Assembly: GCA_964575455.1 (NCBI GenBank)
Contig: CAZNRX010000001.1
Span: 145,168 to 209,167, forward strand
Length of the DNA: 64,000 bases
Source of the DNA: SKLM01 sp964575455
GTDB taxonomy: Bacteria > Chloroflexota > Anaerolineae > B4-G1
Direction: 5' to 3'
Shown: piece by piece, positions 9,409 through 17,625 of the stretch
How the letters are laid out: the number at the start of each line of letters is the position of its first letter
Numbering within the stretch: the first letter of the stretch is position 1
The notes under the pieces: generated by a model
What the model saw: the letters and a program-made list of their open reading frames with translations, nothing else
Databases searched by the model: none
Told to the model about the DNA's origin: nothing
Position numbers and translations under genes: made by a program

Positions 9409-10044
9409 ATGGCAGAGACACCAGATCTGAGCGGTGTGCCCCTGCGCCTGAACAAGCACGTCTATGAGTATTATCAGTTTCAAGGATATGATACGAATGA
9501 CTGCGGGCCTACCAGCGTGGCGATCGCGGTGAACGCCTTGTTGGGGGGCTGGGTGCTGGAGGGTCCGGTCGTGGCCGAGGAGATGAGCCACGTCGCCTTC
9601 GAGTGGAAGCCCCTGCCCCACCTGGTGGTGCCCCGCATTCCGAACTGGGCCACCTTCCCATGGGGGATCGCCCACTACCTGCGGAAGCAGGGGTTCCGCG
9701 CCCGCTGGCGCCTGTTTGGGACGCTGGAGAGACTAGAGCGCAACCTGCGCGCTGATCTGCTGACGATGGTCATAGTAGGCGAGCCTTGGAAATGGGCTAG
9801 GGACGATCCAGATCAGTCCGGGCGGGAGCGATGGGTCTATGATGGATGGGGGCACGTCAAGATCCTCTATGGTCAGCTGCCGGGGCGCAGGTTGTACTTC
9901 GTCGATCCCGGCTGGAACGCCGAGAACAGAGAGGATCCCTTGGAGCGGTTTGGCATCTTTTCGCAGGAGGAGGACCAATTCCTTCGTGAGTGGCGGAACT
10001 TGCTGCGTATCTTCATTGAGGTGGAGGAGAATCCGCGAGCCTAA
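9409..10044 (+). CDS. C39-like papain-fold protein
   Basis: This 211-residue protein resembles C39-family cysteine peptidase domains. YDTNDCGPTSVAIAVNALL supplies the cysteine, GWGHVKILYG a histidine and LYFVDPGWN the third residue, in family order. No signal peptide or membrane segment is seen, so a cytoplasmic protease or peptidase-like protein is suggested; the substrate is unknown. The ATG at 9409 follows GGAAGGAG; the frame also opens at 9358 but that context is poorer. It sits between nrdR and a DsrE-like gene and may share the nrdR promoter. Confidence 0.6.
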   Translation: MAETPDLSGVPLRLNKHVYEYYQFQGYDTNDCGPTSVAIAVNALLGGWVLEGPVVAEEMSHVAFEWKPLPHLVVPRIPNWATFPWGIAHYLRKQGFRARWRLFGTLERLERNLRADLLTMVIVGEPWKWARDDPDQSGRERWVYDGWGHVKILYGQLPGRRLYFVDPGWNAENREDPLERFGIFSQEEDQFLREWRNLLRIFIEVEENPRA

Positions 10045-10120
10045 GACCGGATGACGAAGGTGGGTGAGGTGCTCCCTGAGCCTGCCTGTTGAGTATGTTG
10101 CATAGCATGAGGAGAACAGC

Positions 10121-10498
10121 ATGTCAGATCGCAATGCCGCGTCGCCTAAGATGACTGCGCCCATCCATGAGCTTCTCATCGTTTGGACCAGCGGCGACCG
10201 GGACGTCGCGCTGAAGATGGTCTTCATGTACGCCGCCAACGCCAAACGACATGATTGGTGGGATGAGGTCAATCTACTCGTCTGGGGCTCCTCGCAGAAG
10301 CTGCTGGCGGAGGACTCGGAGCTCCAGGCCGAGCTGACCACGATGATCGAGCTGGGTGTGCACGTGGGCGCGTGCAAGGCCTGCGCCGACGGCTACTCGG
10401 TCACCGAGCAGCTCGAGGAGCTGGGCGTGGAGGTCTTCTACAGCGGCGAGTACCTGACCGACTGGATCAAGTCGGGCCGGGCCGTGATCACATTCTAG
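10121..10498 (+). CDS. DsrE/DsrF-like family protein
   Basis: The 125-residue protein has the look of the DsrE-like fold: an N-terminal strand LLIVWTSGDRDVALKMVFMYA, a central NLLVWGSSQKLLAED, and ELGVHVGACKACADGYSVTEQLEELGVEVFYSG, with cysteines where many family members carry a reactive cysteine. Proteins of this family take part in sulfur transfer or remain uncharacterised. The start has a modest AGGAG site (gaggagaacagc). Its stop lies 20 bases before a 44-bp tandem repeat. Confidence 0.65.
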   Translation: MSDRNAASPKMTAPIHELLIVWTSGDRDVALKMVFMYAANAKRHDWWDEVNLLVWGSSQKLLAEDSELQAELTTMIELGVHVGACKACADGYSVTEQLEELGVEVFYSGEYLTDWIKSGRAVITF

Positions 10499-10518
10499 GC
10501 CCAGCCCCGGTGCGTTGG

Positions 10519-10630
10519 TGCATTGCACGTGCCGTGCGTGCGGGCCACCTGGCGGAGTACGGTGCGTTGCACGTGCTGTGCGTGCGGGCCACCTGGCGGA
10601 GTACGGTGCGTTGCACGTGCCGTGCGTGCG
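10519..10630 (+). repeat. 44-bp tandem repeat, about 2.5 copies
   Basis: Copies start at 10519, 10563 and 10607. Each begins TGC(A/G)TTGCACGTGC and continues TGTGCGTGCGGGCCACC; the third copy ends after GTGCGTGCG. The first two differ at few bases. The period is not a multiple of 3, and open frames across it are probably accidental. Confidence 0.85.
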
Positions 10631-10672
10631 ACGCATCTGGAGCAGAGCAGCGAGCTGCACGTTTGGAGATAC

Positions 10673-11000
10673 ATGGACGAGGAACACACAGACATATCGG
10701 ACGATGCCAACCAGCGCGAGCTGGAGGAGGCCCCCAACGGGCCGCTCAAGATCGTGATGGACGCGCGGGATCTGGAGTTCCTCGATGGGGCGTTTGGAGC
10801 GGTCACGGCGTTCTTCATGCTGATGTACGTCGACCAGGCCGACTTCCTCGGAAGAGGTGGAGACAGGATACGGGGTTCTCTGGCCCGAGAGGCCATTGGA
10901 CGTCCGTCGCTACGTTGAGCTGGCGCGGCAGGTGGGATTCGACATAGAGGAGCGATGGGAGAGTGATCGGGTTTTTCGTCTCTCACTGCGCAAAGCGTGA
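10673..11000 (+). pseudogene. Remnant of a SAM-dependent methyltransferase
   Basis: From ATG 10673 the frame reads to DARDLEFLDGAFGAVTAFFMLMYVDQADFL, which matches motif II and the following helix of class I methyltransferases. It then runs into another frame. From 10851 the next frame reads EEVETGYGVLWPERPLDVRRY and ends VFRLSLRKA at a TGA (10998-11000), which looks like the C-terminus of the same protein. The N-terminal SAM-binding motif and the middle of the domain are missing, so there have been at least a 5' loss and an internal deletion with frameshift near 10850. The adjacent 44-bp repeat may mark the 5' break point. Confidence 0.65.
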
Positions 11001-11059
11001 GATGGGTCGACAGAGGGCGTGCCGATGATGGAAGCAATTTCAGTGAAGGAGGATAGACG

Positions 11060-11836
11060 GTGGAGGAGATGACGACGATGGCGTCGCTGCGAGAGGTTTT
11101 TACGTTTCCTTTTCGCGGTCCCGACTGGAAGCAGCCCTTCATCATCGGGTCCGTGCTACTGATCGTGAGCTTCTTCATCCCGATCCTGCCGCTGATCTTC
11201 GTCTGCGGCTACGTGCTCGTGGTGATGCGTCAGGCCATCCGGGGGAATGAGCTCACCCTGCCGCGTTGGGACGACTGGGGCAAGCTGGCGGGGGACGGCC
11301 TGCGCGCCATGCTGGTTGGCTTCATCTACCTGCTGCCGGGGCTGTTGGTCGCGTCTGGCGGCTTTGCGCTATACCTTGCGACCACGTTTGCTATGCCCTT
11401 CGCCATCGAGGCTGGAGACGAAACCCTCTGGCCGCTCCTCTTCTTCGGCAGCTTCGCCATTATGTTCCTCTCGATGTTTCTCGGGACCCTGCTCACGCTG
11501 TTAGGGGCGATTCCACTGCCGATAGCCACTGCGCACTTCATTGACGAGGACGACCTGTCGGCCGCTTTTCGATTCCGTCAGTGGTGGCGGCTGCTGCGCG
11601 CGAACCCGATGGGCGTCTTCATCGCCTGGGTGATGGTGGCTGGGCTGATGGCCATCGTCTATCTGGTCGTCTTGCTGGCCTACTACACACTTGTGCTGTG
11701 CTGCGCGGTCCCGTTCCTGGCGAGTCCCATCGGCTTCTACGTCCTGCTGGTGAGCGCCGCCATCTTTGGGCGCACCTATCGGGAGAGCTGGCGGATGGTG
11801 GCGGACAGCCGTGTTGCAGAGAAAAACGGGCCGTGA
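11060..11836 (+). CDS. DUF4013-type integral membrane protein
   Basis: The 258-residue protein has about five or six hydrophobic segments and the DUF4013 pattern: an N-terminal SLREVFTFPFRGPDWKQPFIIG, GYVLVVMRQAIRGNELTLPRWDDWGKL, and ATAHFIDEDDLSAAFRFRQWWRLLRANP. No function is established for this family. It starts at GTG 11060, 7 bases after AAGGAGG. Its stop is 95 bases before nrdJ. Nothing links it by sequence to nucleotide metabolism. Confidence 0.7.
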   Translation: MEEMTTMASLREVFTFPFRGPDWKQPFIIGSVLLIVSFFIPILPLIFVCGYVLVVMRQAIRGNELTLPRWDDWGKLAGDGLRAMLVGFIYLLPGLLVASGGFALYLATTFAMPFAIEAGDETLWPLLFFGSFAIMFLSMFLGTLLTLLGAIPLPIATAHFIDEDDLSAAFRFRQWWRLLRANPMGVFIAWVMVAGLMAIVYLVVLLAYYTLVLCCAVPFLASPIGFYVLLVSAAIFGRTYRESWRMVADSRVAEKNGP

Positions 11837-11931
11837 AAGAAGCTTGCGCTTCAGCTTTCGCATCGGAACCGCGCAACTTTGGCCCGATACGTTACTTGAC
11901 CCCTTCGGCCCATACCGAGATTGGAGAGAAT

Positions 11932-14382
11932 ATGACGATACAGGAAACAATGGAGATTGACGCACCTAATCAGGAGGCATCCATTGAAGACAGGCTTTCC
12001 GAGAACGCCCTGAAGGTCTTCCAGCGCCGTTACGTGCGCAAAGGACCGGACGGACAGCCCGTGGAAACGGTAGCGGGTGTCTTTCGTCGTGTCGCCTCCC
12101 ATGTCGCCGCTGCCGAGGAGGGCCTCAACGGCGACGCTCAGCGGGCGGAGAAGATCTTCTTCGACCTTATGACCCGGCTCCACTTCCTGCCCAACTCGCC
12201 GACCTTCACCGGCGCGGGCACGCCTCTCTCACAGCTGGCGGCCTGCTTCGTCCTACCTATCTCCGACGACATGGGGCGTCGGGATGATGGCATCTTCGAG
12301 ACGCTGCGGGACATGGCGCTGATTCAACAGACCGGTGGCGGTACCGGCTTCTCGTTCTCCCGTCTGCGGCCTAAGAGCGCCGTCGTTCATTCCAGCGGCG
12401 GCGAGGCCACCGGCCCAGTCGGCTTCATGCAGGTCTACGACACCGCCTCCGAGATCATCAGCCAGGGCGGAGCGCGGCGCGGCGCGAACATGGCGGTCCT
12501 CCACGTCAACCATCCCGACATCCGCGACTTCATTCACTGCAAGTCGAGTGAGTACGCCATCACCAACTTCAACATCTCCGTCGGCATCACGGATGACTTC
12601 ATGCGGGCCGTCGCCCAGGACGAGAACGTCGACCTGGTCAACCCTCAGGATGGGGAGGTATGGGAGACCGTCGCCGCCCGGGAGCTGTTCGACGAGATGG
12701 TGAAAGCGGCCCATCGGAACGGCGAGCCAGGCTTGCTCTTCTTGGACACGGCCAATCGGGACAATCCCACGCCCCATCTGGGCGACTATGAGGCGACCAA
12801 TCCGTGCGGAGAGCAGCCCTTGCTCCCCTATGAGAACTGCTGCCTGGGATCCATCAACCTGGCGCGTCACGTGAGGCCGGCCAGCAACGACGGCAGGCGC
12901 GCGGTCAGGGTGGTCGACTGGGAGAAGCTTGAGGAGACGATCCGACAGGCGGTCCGCTTCCTCGACGATGTCGTCGGCGCCAACGGATACGTGCCGGCCG
13001 TGCCCGAGCTGCGCGAGGCTGCTCGGCGCACGCGCCGCATCGGCCTGGGCATCACCGGGCTGGGCGACGTGCTCTATCAACTCCGCGTGCGCTACGGCAG
13101 CCAGGAGGCGCGAGATCTGGCCGGCCAGTTGATGGCCTTCATCCGCTACCACGCTATGCGCACCAGCGTCGACCTGGCGCGCGAGCGAGGCCCCTTCCCG
13201 GCCATCGAGGGCAGCGTCTACGATCCTGCGGACGTGCGCTGGGAGCCACCCCAGCCCGTCGAGCCCTTCGACCCGTCGAACCATTGGGGTCGGCCCTCGC
13301 TCCATTGGGACGCCCTCGTGGCCGATATCGAGCGTCACGGCATCCGGAACGCGGCCCAGACGACCATCGCGCCGACGGGCACCCGCTCGACCATCGCCGG
13401 CATAGAGGCCTACGGCTGCGAGCCGGTCTTCGCTCTTGCCTACGTGCGTCACATGAACGACAACGGTCAGGACGTGGAACTCGAGTACACCAGCCCTCTC
13501 TTCCTGCAGGCCCTGACGGAGGCCGGGTTGGACGAGGCGTCGCGCCAGCAGATCATCGAGCAGGTAGCGGTCTCTGGGAGCTGTCAGGACGTGGAGCAGG
13601 TTCCCGAGGCCATCCGCGAGGTCTTTGTCGTGGCCCAGGACGTTCCCGCGGAAGAGCATGTCCGCATGCAGGCCGCGCTTCAGGCCTTCGTGGATGCCTC
13701 CATCAGCAAGACCATCAACTTCCCGGGCGACGCAGAGCCTGAGGAGGTGGCTCGCGCGTTTGAGCTGGCCTGGAAGCTGGGATGCAAGGGCCTCACTGTC
13801 TACGTGACGGGCTCGCGCGAGAAAGTGGTGCTGGAGACGAAGGAGACGAGGCAGGCCAAGCAGCGGCCCACGGCCGGCATGATGTCCACCGATGTGCGGC
13901 CGCGCCCTCACACGCTGGAGGGCAAGACCTACAGAGTGCAGACCCCCCTGGGCACAGCCTACACCACGGTCAACGTCAACGGCGACGGCGAGCCGTTCGA
14001 GGTGTTTCTCAACGTGGGCAAGGCCGGGTCGGACACAGCGGCGGTGGCGGAGGCTATCGGGCGCCTGGTCTCGTTGGTTCTGCGTTTGCCCTCACCCCTC
14101 TCGTCCAGGCGGAGGCTGAACCAGGTGGTTCGACAGCTGCGGGGCATCGGCAGTGGTCGCTCGTTGGGCTTTGGACGTGACCGGGTGCGCAGCCTCCCGG
14201 ACGGCGTGGCGCAGGTGCTGGCCGAGCACCTGGGCCTTGCGGAGCCCGTGGAGGGCGCCAAGAGGAGCGAGCAGCTCCCACTCTTCCCGGAGGGCGATCT
14301 CTGTCCCGAGTGTGGTCAGGCTTCACTCGTCTTCGAGGAGGGCTGTCGCCACTGCTACAACTGCGGCTACAGCGAATGCTAG
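11932..14382 (+). CDS. nrdJ: Adenosylcobalamin-dependent (class II) ribonucleoside-diphosphate reductase
   Basis: NrdJ reduces ribonucleotides to deoxyribonucleotides with adenosylcobalamin. ATG 11932 (after GGAGAG) gives 816 residues; the frame stays open to 11581, but that part overlaps the DUF4013 gene. Motifs include FLPNSPTFTGAGTPLSQLAACFV, QTGGGTGFSFSRLRP, NPCGEQ with N290, C292 and E294 (thiyl-radical Cys and Glu), CCLGSINL, and PTGTRSTIAGIEAYGCEP. The C-terminus carries a Cys-rich ribbon (CPECG ... CRHCYNCGYSEC) thought to shuttle electrons in class II enzymes. No B12 riboswitch is recognisable in the 95-base leader. Confidence 0.95.
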   Translation: MTIQETMEIDAPNQEASIEDRLSENALKVFQRRYVRKGPDGQPVETVAGVFRRVASHVAAAEEGLNGDAQRAEKIFFDLMTRLHFLPNSPTFTGAGTPLSQLAACFVLPISDDMGRRDDGIFETLRDMALIQQTGGGTGFSFSRLRPKSAVVHSSGGEATGPVGFMQVYDTASEIISQGGARRGANMAVLHVNHPDIRDFIHCKSSEYAITNFNISVGITDDFMRAVAQDENVDLVNPQDGEVWETVAARELFDEMVKAAHRNGEPGLLFLDTANRDNPTPHLGDYEATNPCGEQPLLPYENCCLGSINLARHVRPASNDGRRAVRVVDWEKLEETIRQAVRFLDDVVGANGYVPAVPELREAARRTRRIGLGITGLGDVLYQLRVRYGSQEARDLAGQLMAFIRYHAMRTSVDLARERGPFPAIEGSVYDPADVRWEPPQPVEPFDPSNHWGRPSLHWDALVADIERHGIRNAAQTTIAPTGTRSTIAGIEAYGCEPVFALAYVRHMNDNGQDVELEYTSPLFLQALTEAGLDEASRQQIIEQVAVSGSCQDVEQVPEAIREVFVVAQDVPAEEHVRMQAALQAFVDASISKTINFPGDAEPEEVARAFELAWKLGCKGLTVYVTGSREKVVLETKETRQAKQRPTAGMMSTDVRPRPHTLEGKTYRVQTPLGTAYTTVNVNGDGEPFEVFLNVGKAGSDTAAVAEAIGRLVSLVLRLPSPLSSRRRLNQVVRQLRGIGSGRSLGFGRDRVRSLPDGVAQVLAEHLGLAEPVEGAKRSEQLPLFPEGDLCPECGQASLVFEEGCRHCYNCGYSEC

Positions 14383-14400
14383 GTGTTTCTGGAGGGGGGA

Positions 14401-15417
14401 CTACACCACCTCCACGTTCAGCGCGGAGAGGACCGCGTCGATCGGGTTGAGGATCGTCGCGGCCGGTGACCCCGCGAAGAGCAGGCCCACCACGCGCTTC
14501 TCCATGTCCAGCACCGCCGATCCGGAGTCCCCACCCTCGCTCATGGGGCTGGCGATCAACTGCCCCGTGAAGAGCGCCTTCGGGCCGTAGTAGTCGATGC
14601 GCACCGTGGCGTCGACCTGGGTGATGGTCCCCTTGGTGTAGCCCGTGGTCCGGCCTGACTTCTGCACCTCGGTCCCCAGCGACGCTGTGCCGACGCCCAC
14701 CGGCGTGCCAATGCCCAGGATCTCGTTGGTCACCTGATTCGGCGAGAGCGGTCGCGCCAGAGCGGCGTCCACTCGATTGGCCGCCTCGCTCCTCTTCACC
14801 GCCTCGAGCTCGTGGCGCGACCCCAGGGCCCCTGCGATGACGTTCATGAGCTTCGCCGTCCAGTCGGCGATGTCGCACTCGGACGGCTCCGAGTCGAAGA
14901 TCAGAGGCACGTACTCCGCCAGCCTGGCGATCCGGTCCTCCGGCCCGCCACCGTCCGCGGATCCGGGCTGGAGGATCGGGTCCCAGATCTCGCACGTGTT
15001 GGTGTTGGCGAGCACATGGTTGTTGGAGAGGATGAACAGCTCTTCGTCGCGGTGTACCAGGCAGCCGAACGTGCCGGCGGTGATCAGGTAGTGTCCCACA
15101 GAGACGCCGGGTGGGATGACCGGTCGCCAGCGGTCTTGCGGCCCCAGCTCCTCCCCTCCGGAGGGGAGGGCGCGCAGCAGCCCCGTCTCGACCACATCTG
15201 TCTTGACGTTCTCCACCTTCGGGGGCACCAGATCTCGTGCCGTCAGCGCGGCGGCTGGCTCCTTGTGCGTCACCGAAACCACGACGCTCAGCTCCCCGGT
15301 GTTCTCCCCTTGGCTTACCTTGTAGCCCAGGCCAACGCCCACCACGTTGCGCTTCCCCAGTAGATCGACGGCATGCGTCTCCTTGGCGCTTTTCGCCTGA
15401 GCGAGTCCATGCACCAT
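14401..15417 (-). CDS. Trypsin-like serine protease with an NVVGVG N-terminal domain
   Basis: The 338-residue protein has an apparent S1-type triad: H134 in LSNNHVLA, D217 in RVDAALARP and S298 in GGDSGSAV. Residues 20-83 form a separate domain (KRNVVGVGLGYKVS, LSVVVSVTHKEP, RDLVPPKV, TDVVETGLLRAL) that is repeated as the next gene upstream (15459-15725). No signal peptide is evident. Nal1-like and other chymotrypsin-fold bacterial proteases have similar organisation, so protease activity is likely but the target is unknown. ATG follows AGGAGGTGACGCG. It converges on nrdJ with only 18 bases between. Confidence 0.75.
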   Translation of the reverse strand: MVHGLAQAKSAKETHAVDLLGKRNVVGVGLGYKVSQGENTGELSVVVSVTHKEPAAALTARDLVPPKVENVKTDVVETGLLRALPSGGEELGPQDRWRPVIPPGVSVGHYLITAGTFGCLVHRDEELFILSNNHVLANTNTCEIWDPILQPGSADGGGPEDRIARLAEYVPLIFDSEPSECDIADWTAKLMNVIAGALGSRHELEAVKRSEAANRVDAALARPLSPNQVTNEILGIGTPVGVGTASLGTEVQKSGRTTGYTKGTITQVDATVRIDYYGPKALFTGQLIASPMSEGGDSGSAVLDMEKRVVGLLFAGSPAATILNPIDAVLSALNVEVV

Positions 15418-15430
15418 CGCGTCACCTCCT

Positions 15431-15450
15431 AAACACGAAAACCACGAACT
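15431..15450 (+). repeat. Possible short ACGAAG-type repeat
   Basis: AAACACGAAAACCACGAACT lies between the protease and its companion gene. It is short and could be chance. Confidence 0.3.
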
Positions 15451-15458
15451 ACGCTGCT

Positions 15459-15725
15459 CTATGTGAGTGCCCGGAACTGGCCCACAGCCTCGATGTCCAC
15501 AGGCACGCCATCCAACTCATGCGGTACGATGTCCTTTGCCTTGAGCTTCGAACGGGGTACCTTGTGCGTCACCGAGACGACGATGGCTGGTTCGTCCGTT
15601 AGCCTCCCACGCCGTCTGCGAAACCCGATGCCTACGCCAACCACGTTAGCCTTCCGCATCAGCCTACCCTCGTGCTTCGTCTTGACGCGTCGGAGCCGCT
15701 TCATCTGTTCCTTCGATACTGGCAT
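15459..15725 (-). CDS. Stand-alone homologue of the protease N-terminal domain
   Basis: This 88-residue basic protein (MPVSKEQMKRLRRVKTKHEG start) has KANVVGVGIGFRRRR, AIVVSVTHKVPRSKL, KDIVPHELDGVPVDIEAVGQFRAL, aligning along its length with residues 20-83 of the protease encoded just downstream. The start is chosen at the ATG behind GGAGGAGAGAG; the same frame is open to 16412 only as a shadow of the TPR gene. It could be a chaperone, inhibitor or substrate-recognition partner of the protease; this is inference from the shared domain and adjacency. Confidence 0.7.
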   Translation of the reverse strand: MPVSKEQMKRLRRVKTKHEGRLMRKANVVGVGIGFRRRRGRLTDEPAIVVSVTHKVPRSKLKAKDIVPHELDGVPVDIEAVGQFRALT

Positions 15726-15775
15726 GTCTCTCTCCTCCGTCCCGGTCGGTGGCCGGACCCTTCCTCCACGCTCGC

Positions 15776-16765
15776 CTACTCTGATGTGGAGATGAGGCGC
15801 ATCTGCATCAACTGGGCCTGCTGCGTCGCGGCCAAGGCCTGGAGCCTCCTGTCGCCGCTCTGATCGGCTAGCTCGGCCGCTCGCTCTAGGTCGGCCAGAG
15901 CAGCGTCGTAGTCCTTCTCCGCGGCGGCCACTCCGGCTCGCATATAGTATCCCCAACCTGACGTCGGATCCAGGTCGATGGCCTTGTTGGCGTCGGCCCT
16001 CGACTTCGCCACGTCGCCCGCCTGCAGGTAGATTGGGGCCCGGTTGAGGACGAAATCGAACCGCGTCTCGTAGAGGGGCTCGGCGGCAGCGAAGGCTTCC
16101 TCGGCCTGGGTCGATGCCCCAAGCTGGCCGTGCAGCACCCCTTTCCAGAGCCACGGTTCGGGATCGTCTGGGGTGAGCTCCGTCGCGGCGTTGAACGCCG
16201 CGAGCGCCGCTCGCAGGTCCCCCTCCGCAACCTGATATCTGCCTGCTTCCATGTGCCGTAACGCCTCGCCCACCTCCGGAGGGGGGGCGAGGAATCGCTC
16301 GTAGGCCAGCCACGCGCCCGCCAGAAGGACGATGACGGCCAGCGCGCCCGCCGCCAACCGCATTAGCCTGCGGCGCCGTTGCCTGGCGGCCGCTTCGTCC
16401 AGGTGCCACCACCAGTTGTCGGATAGGGAATCCCGACTGCTGCGCCTAGCTTCTTCGAGGGCCCAGCCTGCCTGTTTCAGGAAGCGCTCCTTGCGGTGCT
16501 GCAGCTGCCGCTGAAGGGTCTCGAACCTCGTCTGCTCGATGCGCACGTCCACGTCCTGCTGCCCGAGATCGTGCAGCTCGTGGTCGATGCGGTCCAGGAG
16601 GTGGAGCAGCTCCAGTGGATTCGACAAGGTGGATCGGTCTCCCACCTCAGACGCCCGCGAGCCGGCGTCGCTCAGGGCAGAGATCGCGCGCTCGGCCTGA
16701 TCCAGCGCTTCGCGTACGCGGTCGATCGTCGTGCGGCTCTTGGATGGGACGTAGAGCTTACCCAT
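15776..16765 (-). CDS. TPR-repeat membrane protein
   Basis: The 329-residue protein has an N-terminal region predicted to be helical (RVREALDQAERAISAL, FETLQRQLQHRKERFLKQAG), one membrane segment at about residues 134-154 (LMRLAAGALAVIVLLAGAWL) and C-terminal tetratricopeptide repeats (DLRAALAAFNAATELTPDDPEPW, KSRADANKAIDLDPTSGWGYY, DYDAALADLERAAEL). It would expose the repeats on one side of the membrane as a protein-binding platform. The ATG at 16765 overlaps the upstream gene by 8 bases, which supports translational coupling; the frame upstream of it to 16897 is a shadow. Confidence 0.75.
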   Translation of the reverse strand: MGKLYVPSKSRTTIDRVREALDQAERAISALSDAGSRASEVGDRSTLSNPLELLHLLDRIDHELHDLGQQDVDVRIEQTRFETLQRQLQHRKERFLKQAGWALEEARRSSRDSLSDNWWWHLDEAAARQRRRRLMRLAAGALAVIVLLAGAWLAYERFLAPPPEVGEALRHMEAGRYQVAEGDLRAALAAFNAATELTPDDPEPWLWKGVLHGQLGASTQAEEAFAAAEPLYETRFDFVLNRAPIYLQAGDVAKSRADANKAIDLDPTSGWGYYMRAGVAAAEKDYDAALADLERAAELADQSGDRRLQALAATQQAQLMQMRLISTSE

Positions 16766-17615
16766 TGTCCTGATCGGGTGCAAGCTCGTCGTAGACCTGC
16801 TTGAGCCCGTTTCGCGCCCGACGCCGGAAGCGCGAGCGCTGGTCGTCGGCGAGAGGGAAGACGGAGAGCAGCTCATCCACGAAGTCGACCACGTCATCGC
16901 GTGCTTTGCCGCGCCTGTGGAGCGAGCGCACCCGCCGGCGCGCCAGACGTACGTATTCGCTCAACGGCTCCGTCGTCAAATGACCGTCTATCGGACCTCG
17001 CCCTGGCACGAACGTGACGTCGGACAGGTAAGGGCGTCGCAGCTGGCTCAGCGTGTGCAGCCAGGCTCGGGTGTCCGGGCATTCGTCCATAAACGGTGGC
17101 TTGCCTACGACCAGCGTGTCGCCCAGGAATATGACGTCTGCGTCCTTCAGCTTGACACAGCCGCTTCCCGGGGCGGCGCCATCGATCCGCTCCAGCACCA
17201 CGTCTGTGCCCCCCTTGTGCAGCGTCAGCGTTTCGCTGAACAACAGGCTGGGCAGCGGGGGATCGAGGCTCTTGAGAGCCTCCTCTTGCTCTGGGTGATC
17301 GCGCTTCAGCCGCCTGATTGCGTTGCGCCAAAACCCCCGGCTGTAGTTGACCGCTTGCTCGTAAGCCCCTTCTGAGGCGACGATGGGGGCCTCCAGCAGG
17401 GATGCGCAGAGCAACCGATGGGGGTGCGCATCCGTTAGGGCCGTGTAGACGATGGGCTGCTCGGTCAGCTCTGAGATCTGCTGACGCCACCTCAAGACGT
17501 CCTCAGGCAGCGTCGGCACGTCCACAGCGACGACGCCCGTCGGTCCGAGGATGCAGCCGACGTTGACGTAGGCATACTCGGTTGAGACGTAGACGTTGGG
17601 TGCGATCTGTTTCAT
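16758..17615 (-). CDS. Metallo-beta-lactamase-fold protein with degenerate metal site
   Basis: The 285-residue protein begins like an MBL hydrolase (IAPNVYVSTEYAYVNVGCILGPTGVVAVDVP) and has FLGDTLVVGKPPF and VPGRGPIDG in the usual order. The metal motif HxHxDH is replaced by TDAHPHRLL, and the later VPGHG is VPGRG, so several zinc ligands are missing. It may be catalytically inactive or use a different site. It overlaps the TPR gene (8 bases) and follows the AlaX-like gene by 10 bases, so it belongs to the same minus-strand operon. Confidence 0.7.
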   Translation of the reverse strand: MKQIAPNVYVSTEYAYVNVGCILGPTGVVAVDVPTLPEDVLRWRQQISELTEQPIVYTALTDAHPHRLLCASLLEAPIVASEGAYEQAVNYSRGFWRNAIRRLKRDHPEQEEALKSLDPPLPSLLFSETLTLHKGGTDVVLERIDGAAPGSGCVKLKDADVIFLGDTLVVGKPPFMDECPDTRAWLHTLSQLRRPYLSDVTFVPGRGPIDGHLTTEPLSEYVRLARRRVRSLHRRGKARDDVVDFVDELLSVFPLADDQRSRFRRRARNGLKQVYDELAPDQDNG

Positions 17616-17625
17616 GGTGTTTTCC

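Noticed and set aside
10519..10630. CRISPR array
   Set aside because: The repeats are directly abutting with no unique spacers, and no cas genes are nearby. The same applies to the repeat cluster at 63.7 kb.
10523..10918. A 131-codon plus-strand frame covering the 44-bp repeat and the methyltransferase start
   Set aside because: The N-terminal part is only translated repeat (period not a multiple of 3), and the C-terminal part is out of frame for the methyltransferase end. It is better described as repeat plus pseudogene.
11837..11931. A cobalamin riboswitch or NrdR box directly before nrdJ
   Set aside because: I looked for a B12-box-like segment and for the CCCC-ATATG-GGGG palindrome in this leader and found neither.
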